A DNA stretch of 64,000 nt from Dirofilaria immitis (Eukaryota; Nematoda; Chromadorea; Rhabditida; Onchocercidae). Numbering within the stretch: the first letter of the stretch is position 1; the number at the start of each line of letters is the position of its first letter. Of the stretch, positions 37,299-52,269 are shown piece after piece. The stretch is taken from the NCBI GenBank assembly GCA_024305405.1, contig JAKNDB010000086.1, forward strand, positions 1-64,000, read 5' to 3'. The notes under the pieces were generated by a model that ran no database searches, had not been told where the DNA came from, and worked only from the letters and a program-made list of their open reading frames with translations. The position numbers and the translations under genes are program-made.

Positions 37299-40200
37299 GT
37301 AGATGTTTTGCGAGAAGGAAGTCGAATTTTTAATTTCTGTTGTGGTAAGAAGTGTAAAAAAAAGCAATTTGAAATTGATTTAATTCTTGAGTTAATTAAG
37401 AATAGGAATTCAAGGAACAGCAAAAAGTTGAACAAGATTTGATTGTCGAATAACATGCTACAAATTTCAATTGGTAAACGATCGTATTTTCAACTTCCAT
37501 TCGATAGTTTCATTATTATTATTTGAAAGTTTTAATTTCTTTACAAAACAATTATTACTTCAAGCCACGCAATTTGAATGCATTTCTAAGCTCGATCTTT
37601 ACATATATGACTGTTCTATGAAAAAATAATTTCTGATTGGGAAAGCTTATCTTCTTTTTCAAAGCTCCAAATTATTAGTGTGTACTTAACGGTGAAGAAG
37701 AGATTCTTATTATGGTGATTAATTAAAGTTTCATTTGTAGATAGTAGAAATAATTATGACTGTAACATGGTATGAACGTCGGAACTAGCAAATGAGATGT
37801 GAGCAAATATGCGTTATTGCGATATTTTAAGTGAATAATAATGCATATTCAACTTGGCCAAACTTTTTTAATATTTTGAAATTAAATTGCAAATAGCAAT
37901 TATACGTATGCAAAATTTAAAAAAAAAAAAGTAAAAATCTTTCTTCTTTCACAATGTGAAAACCTTCGGAAAAGGTTGCATGTAATAATTCCAATAAAAC
38001 GTAAACAAAAGGATGAGATAATGAAAATGTTAAGAAAATGAAGAAACATGGGAAGTATATTGGCAATCATACTTCTCATCGAATTCCACTAAGCGACAGC
38101 TGACATTATCTTGGAACCTTCTGTCATCTTCCGGGATTGAATTGCGATGGATATTGTTCGCCATGTTGCGTGAGCTTTCAGTAAAACTTATATTCAAAGA
38201 ATTTTTACAAAGACTGTCTTTTTTGCTCCGTTCTTACGTGTTCTTTACAATGATGACTGATGACTTGGAAATGTCTTGACGAATAGTTATGACAAATGCT
38301 TTATTGATTGAGTGAATTGATTCTTCGTCTGCATTATAAGGCAATTATTAGAAAATATTCAAAAATAATACTGTTCCTCAAGCCCTTGGGTAAGAAATTC
38401 TGGTCATAGTTGACTAACTGAATGATTTTAGTCCTTTATATAGTGAACGTTTGTTTGTTCAACCGAAATATGGTATAAATGATGAGTAAACCATCCGAAA
38501 GATGACATCTTATCAACATTACAAATATATGATGAGCAGATAGAAAGATAATAAGATATGGATAAATTAATTTATTTAATTATTGTGAAATATGAAATAT
38601 TTTGATTATTTTGACATATAAATATATTTCGGTTGTTTCGATAAGCATATTTGTAAATTAAGTTGGTATAAAGTGAGAAACTTTTTTAATAGTACATCAA
38701 CAAATTCTAATCCTTGATATTCGTATTCTAATATGGCAATCTCTCAATTTCATCAATAAATGGACTGATCCAATTGAAAGCATTGTACGGAATGAAATTT
38801 AAAAGTAATACAGAGAATTTATTTCTTGAAAACGAGAAGTGTAAATAATTACTGATACATGTTATGATATAGCTTTTAATAGCAAGATTTTCAATTTAAT
38901 TATCATCGGTACTCAAAGAGCAACTAAGGTTTCTGAATTTAGCAAATCAATCCACAATCTTCATCCCCTCCTTTCCTCTTCTCTTTTTTTTTTTTTTTTT
39001 AAATGATCCGGATCTCTTCTGTTATTCACTTATTTATTTGATTGATTTATTTACATGTAATCAGCCCAATTCATTTTTAATTTCTCTAATGATTAAACAG
39101 TGGAACAAGAAATGATGTTCGACTGTTCCTGGATTTGAATATCATAGGGATAATTTTTTTCAAAGTAGTGTTTGCCATGGAATCTAAATGAATATCATAG
39201 GGATAATTTTATTCATTGGATTACTTCGTTCTAAAATTTCTAAATATTATTACATCGTATTGTTAACAGTTTTATTGCATTGCAATGTTGAAATATTGAA
39301 TAGATTAAAAATGCGGCTAATCATTTCGAATATTTTTTCTTGACAAGGATCAAATGAACATATAATGTTCTTTCAGGGCAATGAAGTGAAATTTGTAACG
39401 GCTTTACTATTTGCATAATTTCTTCTAGGTTTCATATGCCTAAATTATGGACGCAGTAAAAATTTTAATAGCAATGATTAAATTTATATTTAAATTTCAA
39501 TTATTACGAAGAGGAGAGCGATTATGGTTAATCGAATATGCTGGTTAGTTTTTCTGATTTTCTAGCTCGATTTTATCGATAGTGAATTGCTTTTAAAATT
39601 ATCTGAATAATATCAAAAGAAATGTTACCATAATCAGTAACATTTCGAAATATTATCTATTCTACGAAGAATAAACAGGTGCAGCAGTTATCACTGTGGC
39701 TCATGTAATAATGAAAAATGTGGTATAAACGAGCCAAAAAAAGAGAAGAATATGATAAAATGAAATAGAGAGCATCTCCTAGTGGGGTCTTCCATTATTT
39801 TTGCAAAGATTGCAGTGCATCCGTTACATTCCTAACCAGTTCTCGTTATACTTTTTTGCGAATGATTGGGAGAAAACTTGGTGACAAGTAATTGGAATCT
39901 GGCAAGCAGCTGAATTCTGTAGCTTAAAAAACGAATCATAATCCAGCCTTTTTTTCCTAGAAGAAAATTTACCTGAAATCGAAGACCTATGTTCTCAATC
40001 GAGAAAATGAGAAATATCCTCAGATATGACTGATTTTCTGAATGCATATAGATCATGTACCACAATTATAGGATATAATTTATGGGACTGAACCAGACAC
40101 AAGCAATTAACATAGACCATTATTGGGCCCCTCGATATATCCATGATTTCGAGAAGTAATTCGAAATCGATTCAAACGGATGAACGATTTTAGCCATTCT

Positions 40201-40690
40201 ACATTTGTCATTGTTCCTAAGAAAAGGAAAAAGGGAAGAGTTTGATTACTTAAATTGCTCGTAATCACCCCAAAATAAAATTTGAGAGACATTGTGTAGC
40301 TAGTTGTCTATATTGCTCATATTCCTTGTCACAGTTTATTGATAAGTTGCTGTATTTCGTCTTTCATATCTTAAATTACATTATTCATCAAATAATAATC
40401 AATGTCATTGATCGAAGAGGCAAACAACTTTTCTTTTTCATAATGTTATTTCACTTTATAAAGGAAAAGGCATATGCATATATATCGTAAATCTCTCATT
40501 CTAAGTAGATTAATTCTCGAGAAAAGCTTTCTATCTCATTTAGATTTCATAATATTTCAAGCTGTCTATAAATACTGCATATAATTTGTGATAAAATTTC
40601 TCCATGATTAAACAGATTAATCTTTATGCTGAACATTATGCAATTTTGGAAAGAGATTTTGATAAGTAATACGTTCAAAAATTTTCACTT
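37299..40690. other. Intergenic region upstream of the decarboxylase
   Basis: AT-rich, no gene supported. A GC-richer patch at about 38095-38275 keeps a plus frame open for roughly 60 codons after a possible acceptor (LTLSWNLLSSSGIELRW...), but has no partner exons. Two minus-strand ORFs (39832-40065 and 40107-40292) are of similar uncertain status. A 22-bp direct repeat is at 39136 and 39189. Confidence 0.4.
39136..39210. repeat. 22-bp direct repeat, 53-bp period
   Basis: TGAATATCATAGGGATAATT followed by TT occurs at 39136 and again at 39189. It is short, probably a local duplication. Confidence 0.55.
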
Positions 40691-40703
40691 CAGATTTTTC
40701 ATA

Positions 40704-43700
40704 ATGAATATAAACGAATTTCATCACTACGGCAAACGGATGATTGATCTAGTAGCGAATTACTGGGGATCGTTTAGAAAAAGAACTCCATTACCGGATG
40801 TAAAGCCTGGTTTCATAAATAAACTGGTACCAACAACTGCGAATTTTCATCTTTCATAGAAATGGCAATCATGAAATTGTATAAATTACTAATTCTGAAC
40901 AGGAACGATACTTTACGAAACTTATTTTGGATGATTTCATTATTTTTTAAATACATGTTTCCAATTTTGGTAAAATTTCAGCAACTAGAATTAATTTAAA
41001 TGAGATTTCATTCAAGATACCGCAAGATCCTCCCGTTACGGGTGAGCCTTGGGAGAAAATTTTTAATGATATTGACGAAGTGATCATTAATGGCAATACC
41101 CACTGGCAGCATCCAAATTTTTTCGCTTATTTCCCAACAGGTGTTTCCTATCAGGCTATTATGGGTGATATTCTCAGTGGCGGACTAGCAAGCATTGGAT
41201 TTAGCTGGGTAAGTCAAAATTTTTAGAATAAATTTTAATAAAGGCCCTCGCATTACATTAAGTTCTCCTATAATCATACAAATATTAAACAAGTTGCATA
41301 GTTTCCCATAATCTCTGCTGAAAAAGCAATCGTTATTTGTCGATGTGCTAAAATGATCAAATTTCTAGAAATCATCTCCTTCCATGACAGAACTTGAAAT
41401 TTCTATGACAAATTGGTTAGCTAAAGCACTAAAGCTGCCGGCAGAATTTCTGAATACCGATAATGGATGTGGTATCGGAATCATTCAAAATACTGCTAGT
41501 GACGCAACTTACTTGGCAATATTGGCAGCCAGAGGACGAGCTATAGAGGTATCGATTTTCTAATTGTCAAATATTAATATTATATATGCAAAAGTGTAAC
41601 TAAACTCATACGTTTTTTTTTGAAGTCTGATATATACTTCTTGTAAAACTATAACCTTAAAACACATTTTTTCAGCGCATTAAAGCATCCGAAGACATTA
41701 TCAAACAGAAACAGGAGGTTGTTTCAGATGGCTCCGGTAAATTATACCACTATCCATATCACGATCCGGCTATTATGACCAAGCTAGTTGCTTATTGCTC
41801 AGATCAGGTGACTTTGCAAGTTTGTAAAATTTACAAAGAGAGAATAGATAGCGAAGAGTTGGAGGAGTGTAAAAGAAGATTAAAATGGAATAGAAGGAAG
41901 ATAAATGAAGAGAAAGGAAGAGAAGTTCAATGTATTTTCGAAAATATATATTTATCTACGGTCAGTCTTCTAAAATTTAAAGAATATAAAGGTTAAATCT
42001 CATTTTAAGGCTCATTCATCAGTGGAAAAGGGTACTATGCTTGCAGCTTTAAGCTTGCGAAAGCTCAAAACTACTCGTGGCGGTCCTCTTGACAATTTTT
42101 CTGTCACTGCAAAAGTTCTTGAAGAAGCGATACTGGTAAACTTGAAAATTTTATGAAATTATAAATTTACTAAAAATTTAAAACTACTTTTCTTTGACAC
42201 ATAAAATTTGCCTTGCTACATCATTCTTAATTTGTAAAAAATGAAAGAACAATAAAATCTTCAGATAGATCGAAAGAATGGTTTGGTGCCAGTTATATTT
42301 ATTATGACGTTGGGTACAACGTCAACCTGTGGAGTGGATCCGGTGGATGAGCTTGGACCAATATGTCAGAGAGAAAATATATGGATACATGTGGATTCTG
42401 CATACGCTGGCAATTTATCTAAATTAATTTCAAAAAATAAAAGATAAAACCATTAATTAAGGAACAGAAAAAATGAATAATTCTTGTTTTCGTATTCTTG
42501 TTTTTAATAGCATTGTTAATTCTTTTACTATTTCAAGACATAACACCTGCTAGATCAGAAAACATCGAAGTAAAAAAATATTTTGCAGGTGCATTCTTGC
42601 TCTGTCCCGAATATCGCTACTTATCTAGTGGATTCGAATTCGTTGACTCTTTCAATGTTAATGCTCATAAAGCTTTACCAATAAATTTTGATTGCTCTCC
42701 GATGTGGTATTTATTTTCCAAATTGTTTTCCTAACATAACAATTCAACTTAAGCGTGTATATCGAGATTATGTTATTTGGACCAAAACTGTAAAGATATA
42801 TCTGCAATAATGTATAAGAATGACTCAAAAATTGTTCAAAATTTATAATAAATTGAAATTCCAGGTTCAGAAATGGGAGACAGATAATGAAGTACTTTGA
42901 AGTAAACGCACTCTATCTAAAACATGATCAGACTTGTGCAACTGATTATCGAGTAATTTCTTACGTTAACTAGTTATGAAACAAAAGAGACCTAGAATTA
43001 AAAGCAGTACCCTAGATTTGGCAGTTTGGCAGTTTCACAGAAAGTTTAAAGCTTGATTTGCATGCGTAGTTTTTTTGTATTTTTAATATTTTTCTCAATG
43101 GATGCTCTTGCATCAGTTGATAGTGTCGAGCTAAAGGAAAGGTATAAAGATTGGTTTGTGTACACTGCATTAGAAGATGGAGAAAGAGTGTGTTACATTG
43201 TATCTTATCCTAAGAAAAAAGTGCGATTTAAAATAAAGGAACTAAATTAGTCTATAAAATACTACTTTTATTAGTATATTTTCTCAAAAACCATAATTCA
43301 GTAATGGAAAATAAGTAACATCGACTATACCTATTTGTATGCTATAAAATATCTTTCAGATGCATCTGCCAGTACTACTATAATTCTACCTATCACAGAT
43401 TAAACTCTTATATCCTTTATATATATATATCTATCTCTATCATTAATTCCTTTCTGATATTATTTTTGCTTAAAGAAATCAGATTTAAGTTTTTAATAGC
43501 ATATATCTCTATCATTAATTCCTTTCTGATATTATTTTTGCTTAAAGAAATCAGATTTAAGTTTTTAATAGCATATTGATTGCTAAAATGAATTTGATGC
43601 TTCTATTACAAAAAAACCTTAGTACTATTCCGGCCAAATGAGTGTGTCAGCCTGGGATTCAATAACACTTTTAGCATCTCCAAATAGCTCTTGGTAGAAG

Positions 43701-44293
43701 ATTTCGATCGCTAAAAATATGGTTTGTACTTCGAAATATTGGTATCAGTGGCTTGCAGGAACACTTGAGAAAGGTTCTATTTACTATATTCCATTTATTA
43801 TAAGATCTTTTTTCTCTTAACTCTAATTTTGTACAATCATCTATTTCTTCGAACTTCAATTCTCTCTCAATTCTCAATATCTCTGTAATTTCAATCCAAA
43901 TGACAGATGGTTGAGCTAGCGAAGAATTTCGAAGCGCTTATCCAAAAGGATAGTTTGTTTGAACTTTTCGTACCGCGAACTTGGGGAATGGTATGCTTTC
44001 GGATAAAGGTTCGTCACATTACAGAATTTTAGTCAAATTTCGAAGCATACTAACATTTATGTGTTCTTATTACAGTTGTTCATTCATAGGACTCAACAAA
44101 TGCGATGAATGAAGAGCTAAATAGAAGAATTAACGAGGATCGCCGTATTCACATCGTAGCTTCCGCTGTTCATGGAATTTATTTCCTGCGTTTAGCAGTG
44201 TGCAGTACATTAACTACACGTGAAGATATAAACGAAGCTTATGCAATAATTCACAATTTTGCTGAAGATGTATTAAATAATATGAAACATTAA
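40704..44293 (+). CDS. PLP-dependent aromatic amino acid decarboxylase (group II)
   Basis: Cytosolic enzyme that removes CO2 from an aromatic amino acid to make a biogenic amine. Exons: 40704-40826, 40982-41208, 41369-41548, 41676-41807, 42010-42135, 42265-42409, 42589-42706, 42865-42952, 43675-43773, 43907-44008 and 44090-44293; about 514 residues. Seen: [36 protein letters not shown], the PLP-lysine motif [16 protein letters not shown], and [17 protein letters not shown]. The C-terminal [10 protein letters not shown] is more like tyrosine than DOPA/5-HTP decarboxylases, so tyramine or octopamine synthesis is the favoured guess (tdc-1-like); bas-1 or histidine decarboxylase relatives are alternatives. 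The residue after the lysine is Ala where animal DDCs have Trp. The intron after 42409 begins GC (GCTG|GCAATT). The exon 1-2 junction is one base out of phase, probably an assembly indel. A CTTCAG acceptor lies 10 nt before the ATG. Confidence 0.9.
43433..43576. repeat. Perfect 72-bp tandem duplication in a decarboxylase intron
   Basis: Two identical consecutive copies of a 72-bp unit beginning ATCTCTATCATTAATTCCTT lie between exons 8 and 9. Identity is complete by eye, so the duplication is recent or an assembly artefact. Confidence 0.85.
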
Positions 44294-44721
44294 AATTGGA
44301 TTGACTTCTGTAAATATAACTAAAACATAACTTATGTTATATTGCACTCAAGTTATGGAAATGGCATATTATATATATATATACATCAGGTTGTCCAGAT
44401 GGAAAAGTTAATTTATCACTAATTTCTTTTTAATATATTATTGCCACGACTAAATTTTCATTCCTCACGACACTTTCGGCCTTGCTTATTTTTACAACAA
44501 ACTTGATTTACAAAATTATATCCCAATACCAAAAAAGTTAAGCTTCAACACGCTCAGTAATTCACCAAATTTTAACAGATGTCATCCAAAACGGATTGTA
44601 CATAACCTATTTTCCTCTAGCTTTCTAGAATGATGGAACTAAATTGTGAATTGAAAAGTTAAAATAGGCAGCATTACCTTTATCAGAACAATAACAAAAA
44701 TTATTCTCCAGAATAAACAAT

Positions 44722-46283
44722 TCAAATCATCTTTTTCAGCAGTGCATTTATCTGATCTTCACGATTACCAAAGTCACCACCTTCAACAAAATGATTTGTT
44801 TTCTTCGTCCAGCCACCTGATGGGTTATTCAGTTTGAAAGGCCATAAAAATTCGTAGCGCGCTTGAAATAGGGACCGACATTGAAGATTTGATGCACAAG
44901 GTCTTCCATACAAATTATATCATATTTTCCTGAAATTTCTAATACAGAATAGTTAATATCGAAATTCCGATATATTCGCTTCTCGAGCACTAGTCAATTC
45001 ATCAAAATGAATGGTAATTACTAAATAATTTTCATATGCTTTTGAAAATTCTACAATCCATTTAAAAGAATTTCGAAAGTTTATTTAATAAAATAACGGT
45101 TAAAAATATCATTATGTAGTTAAATTACATAACTAAGCCATTGAAAGTAACGAGCCATTGATTCGAAACCTACCAAGCGCATTTTCGACGATGGAATTAT
45201 CCGTGATTGGTATACGTCGGCCATTAATTTTTGCATAACCACGCTTATAGATTAGATCATGAACCGTTTTCATACTCGGATATCCCCAAGCAACGTATGG
45301 TTCCACAATACGCAACATTTGAAGTGTGGCTTTGTTCAATTTGACAAAAACGCCATTGTTTATCTGCCGTAAACGAAAGAGTTGAAGAACCTTACGCGGT
45401 CGTGGGTGCATTTGATTGATACCACGAATTCGAACCACGAATGCAAGACGTGCTTCATCAGGGACATAAAAATTGCCTGCTTTTCTAGCTTCCCGCTTTA
45501 ACTGAATTTCTTGTCGTACACGTTGTCTATGTTCCTTCACATATTTTTCAGCGCGTTTGAAAATTTCAAGCTTCTTTTTTGGCTTTCTGAAGAAAGAGAT
45601 GTTGTTCACATGTTCTACCTGCATAATAATATGCATGAATGATAATTCCCTTCAACGACTTTTATAGAGCACTGAATAGAATACACCTGTAGAAAACAAA
45701 AAAAAATTGAATAAAACTAATTCTAATGAAGCGATAACAAACCACTGCTAGTTTGGCTTTCCTCACATTGGCTTTAGCTCTCTGCTCTGCGTGTTGCTTT
45801 CTTCGTTTTAGTATCGTTTCCGGCACCGTAGGAAGCTCTTTTTCCTAAAATTTCTGAGTTAAAACATGATACAAATTAACAATAAAATACGGTACCTACA
45901 AGTACTGTACAAGATATATTTAATCAAGTCAAATATAATGATTAAAAAAACGAAAAGAACCATGCTAAAAGTAGTTTTGTTTGACTGTTGATTTTCAAAA
46001 CTCTCAAAATCTGTGTCCCCAGGTATTATAATAGGGTAGTTCTATAAGTTTGGTTACAAATCTGTCACTTCTTTTTTTTCTAACCTAGCCTACTAAGTCT
46101 TAATTGATGAGATTACGAAATAAAATCCCAACAAATAATCCTATTCGCTTTTCTTGATCAGAACAGTTATAAGCATGTTGTGAAAGGACAATATTTCGCA
46201 CTCCTATGGACTAATCTCTTTCTTTTTCAGTTAAATATTACAAAAACAAAACAGAAGGACACTAACTCTGTCGTCATTGACAT
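44722..46283 (-). CDS. rpl-7: 60S ribosomal protein L7 (uL30)
   Basis: Large-subunit ribosomal protein. Exons: 46283-46263 (first exon, donor uncertain), 45844-45743, 45618-45174 and 44929-44722; about 258 residues. Conserved stretches include [76 protein letters not shown], and at the end [20 protein letters not shown]. The last exon has five As at 44846-44850 (plus strand) where the family frame (ATNFLWPFKL) needs six; corrected, its phase agrees with the preceding exon. The start ATG follows TTTCAG by 15 nt, a likely trans-splice site. The first exon could end at 46267 instead if a base is also missing from the A run opening exon 2. Confidence 0.95.
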
Positions 46284-46299
46284 TCCTTCCGTATTATCC

Positions 46300-48740
46300 T
46301 GAAATCAAATGAAATCAGTAAATTTAAGAAAACAGCAGGCCCTCCATCCAAATGCCACACCCCATCCAATCTAACTTGAAATACCTCCTGCAAAAGTTGA
46401 ACTACGCGCCCCTACCCGTTATGTCCCAAAACTAATCCTCACAAGTTTCATAAATGCTGTGATGCAACTCAACATGAAAATCGTAGGATCAAGTATTGAA
46501 GAACCCTGTATCACCATATCTATTAGTTTAAAAAAGAAGAGAGTGATATAGAAGGAACTAGAATAGCTTATGGAAGAGGTTGAATGAGTGAAGATTTGTG
46601 ACTTTAATAGTTAAAGAAATGTATTGAATGATTAAGATATTAACAGTTTCTCTTTTGGGACAATCCTTTACGCTCGCAATTCCTTCTACTATATTATTAT
46701 ATTTTTGCAAATTCCGTATAGAACCATCAGATTTATCTCATTTCCAAACTATAATTATACTCTTACTGTATTTCGCATAATCATTCAATGATTAAGCTTG
46801 ACCTGATTAATTACAAAAGCTTGCTCTAATTAAAACGAAAAGTACTGGACAATTCAGAGAGATGCTATCATAAATTCGAAACCAAATCCCAACGTAGGAT
46901 CCAGCTCCCTATCAGAAGAACGATATCTAATTCTCAATCGGAAGATTACTTGGGGAGAATTTTGATCTTTTGAAAATGCGCTCGCGAGGTGGTCTACAGC
47001 ACTCTATGCCTGATTATCTCTCCGATCGATGACACTCCAAGCAGAAGGAATGCGTGTTATGATGTTGGTTGAGATGGTTGGGTTGGGTTGGGTTGGAATA
47101 GATTGAAATGGTTCGGTTCGGTTGGGAATATCGGTACTTGATGAGATAGCTGATTTTTGGAACAGTGGTAATAGACGCCTTATGGTATCCCATATAGGTT
47201 AATCTTTTCTATTTACTGATCTATGTGATATAGTTTGTACTATTATTTTCTCATTGATAATTCTATTTTCGTTTGCTTAGCAATTTAATTAAGGTCGATA
47301 TGATATTTTGAATATTAATGTACTCATTGATTGTTTTTATCTTATCGATTGACAACTAAAAATTATTTCTTCAACTTGCATTTGTTGTAACAAACACAAG
47401 CTATTACTTAATAAGTAGTGTTATTGCTATTTTTCATTTCCACAGCACATTCATGTTCCCTGGAGAAGTCTCTTCAGGATGTTCTTATTCAGCATATTTT
47501 TCAACGATTTTGTTAATTGTCAAAAATTAAATTTTTTAGATAAATTTTTAGTTATTTGCTAGTTTCTTTGCCATTACTTCGATGATTTCAGGTAAGTAGA
47601 TCTGTTTAATGATGTTCGATTGTGTGATTAAATGATATTTCTGATTATATTGTAGGTTAAGGTCTCGGATTGTCTGTTGCTTAAAGACATTTAGTCAAAT
47701 CTTAACATGAAGAAATTAAAAATCCGTTTTGACATAGATGGAGCTGTTATCTGCCGAGATGAAAGCTCCACCATCATTTCATGTTTTGAAGCGTTTGTTA
47801 GGAATAAATTATTCGAAGTCTTTGTGCTGTGAAATCTACCACCGCTATTTATAAATTTTTTTATGATGAAGTGTTCCGTAATTTCATATTCGTTACCTCT
47901 TATCGTGAGCGAATTCACACAATTGCAGTGTGCAGTCGCTAACTTTGAATCTAAATGATCATGTATTGTCCTTTCTTCGAACCTGCTCTTAACTTTTATT
48001 TTACCATGACATGCTTAAAGTGTAGCGAGGAGGAAACGGAGATCATTACGTCGTGAAAATTCAACAATTAAAACAGCAAAAGAAGTTGCAATAGAGAATA
48101 TTGTTTGACTCAGTGTATGCATTTATATGCTTGTTATATTATTAGTGTTAACAGCAGACTGATCAAGTCTATTAATAGTGTTAACAACAGGCCGGCATTA
48201 TATTGAAGTTCATTATTTCAGCAATTTGAGTAAGAATTGCTTTGCTAATACTTTCTTTTTGAATTCAACTGGACTATTATTTTACTTTTAAAAATAAAGA
48301 ATTTTTTTAAGTAATTTATGGTAAAATCGTAGGCGAAAGCATATCTTACCATGCATGTAATTCGCTGCTGCATTATGTTTTTCAGAATTTGGAGAAATGA
48401 AAGTATTTCGAGCTCCTGGTCAAATCAGTGATTCTATAATTTGAACTCCCTGAAAAAGTTATTATAGCTTTGGTTTCAAAGAAGCGACCATTGTTTTCAT
48501 CATTATAAATTATATTGGGGTCTTCTAAATATTAGTGATTATCAGAGAAAAAATGGGAGAATAGAAAAATAGTTGAGTTACGCTATCAATAATGACTGAC
48601 AGAGATCCTATACATTGTTTCGATGCGTATTATCAACAAATTCTAGATTTGAATGAGCATTTTTTCCTAGTAAATTTTCATCGCTTGCGTCATAAAATGT
48701 TTCTTATTAGTGCTTATTTATGCGTCCCACACATTTCCAG
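46300..48740. promoter_or_regulatory. Divergent region between rpl-7 and rab-11
   Basis: About 2.4 kb. The rpl-7 side (46300-47100) is GC-richer and pyrimidine-rich on the plus strand, and includes a GGTTG-repeat tract at 47076-47096. A minus-strand ORF of 75 codons at 47691-47918 has an unbiased residue mix (HSTKTSNNLFLTNASKHEMM) but no splice context or homologue. No other gene is supported. Confidence 0.4.
47076..47096 (+). other. GGTTGGG repeat, G-quadruplex-capable
   Basis: Five consecutive G runs (GG, three GGG, GG) separated by TT, followed by GGTTCGG repeats to about 47128. Such a tract can form a two- or three-tetrad quadruplex; whether it does is untested. It lies about 0.8 kb upstream of the rpl-7 start. 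Confidence 0.5.
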
Positions 48741-48755
48741 GATATCGATAGAAGT

Positions 48756-50836
<2,081 letters not shown>

Positions 50837-52197
50837 TCCATACAAATCCTCTTTTTCCCCACCAAAAAAATTAGTAGCAGTAATTTACGTACTTGGCGGT
50901 CAGCATATTTTTTTCCATCTTTTTCATTGCGGCTTCGTTTTTTTACCTGGAACAGAACCTATTCACTTCTCATTTGTCCTTTTTTTCTTTTTTGTTACCC
51001 ATCTATATAATTATAATCTTCGAAATGCTTTACAAAGAGATCTTTCGTACTGTCATAGCACATCGATAGGTTTGCTGTGCCGCAGTTTATAGCTTTCTTT
51101 CCTGAGTTTATTTTTGTACATTCTAGATAAGATAAGATGCTGAAACAGGATTCACAAAAATATTGGAAAATTTTAAACACTTTTTGTTGAGAGGTTTAAT
51201 GGTACAATGTTGAACTATTTTGAACAATCTGTTTTATGAAGAAAAATTAGGATTATCATGTTTCATATTGGAGTGGTCAGGCAGTCAAGTGTTGATGAAG
51301 ATATTTCGGAATTCATTTGCCTTAATCGTATTGCCCGTTCATTTTTTCTTGTCGAATATAATTTTTAATGAAAACGTGATTCACTGTAATTTCTATTTTT
51401 TCCTCAAATATTTCTATATAAACTCTATTTTTTCTTGTTCCCTACACTGTAACTAATTTTCTAAACCATATGTGCAAAGAAACAAATTTACTACTTTCCT
51501 CAATTTTTTGGAGAAAGTGGAGGACGAAAATTTAGAATAAGTTTTATTCCGCTTTATGATAGTGCGAAGCGATCATTCGTTCTTCTTCTTAGAATAACAC
51601 ATAAAATATATCCTTGCTTGAAATAGTATTGTTAGCAAACTAAGCATTCAAAAATGCGTATATGTTGATTTTTCAATCTGTTCTTAAATCAAAATATTTA
51701 GTGTTAAAAGAGAACAAATCGTTTATGTTTCACCTCCTCTATTTCCTGCTATCCATAATTGTAAATTACTGTGCTCTTGACAAGCAAATTATGATGTAAA
51801 AGCATCCATTGTTCATCATTCAATTGCTGATGATGGGTTGATTGCTTTTTCATAAAGTTGTTGCTATTTGCAGAGTGTAGAATTGCATTATCATCATCAT
51901 TTTTGATATGCAAAATATTTCTCTCAATTATTTCGTAAGAAAATACTTATCTGAACACTGAACAAACATCTGATTGATTGAGTGGCATAAATTGATGTTT
52001 GTAAATGATCACTTCAAGTAGAAGAATTGAACAATTCGAGTCGATCTCATTGTGTTACTATACGTTCCTCTATAGCCTGGCATCATAAATGGTTTGAAAG
52101 TAGTATATTGTTTGCTGTCCGTTGATCTAATAAAGTCAATCTTTCGAAACATAATAAATTATTCTATATGGATTAAGACCACGGGCAGTACGTGTAG
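50837..52197. other. rab-11 downstream region
   Basis: Pyrimidine-rich at first, likely 3' UTR, then AT-rich without a supported ORF. No polyadenylation signal was assigned with confidence. Confidence 0.4.
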
Positions 52198-52269
52198 TCC
52201 GTTGTGGTCTAGTGGTTAGGATTTGCGGTTCTCACCCGCAGGGCCCGGGTTCGATTCCCGGCAACGGAA
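52198..52269 (+). tRNA. tRNA-Glu (CTC)
   Basis: A 72-nt intronless cloverleaf. The acceptor stem TCCGTTG pairs with CAACGGA, the D-arm is TGGTCTAGTGGTTAGGA, the anticodon stem is GCGG/CCGC around TTCTCAC with anticodon CTC, and the T-arm is GCCCGGGTTCGATTCCCGGC. Discriminator base A. Confidence 0.97.

Noticed and set aside
51220..51456. Plus-strand ORF after rab-11
   Set aside because: T-rich, in the probable 3' UTR, with no similarity.
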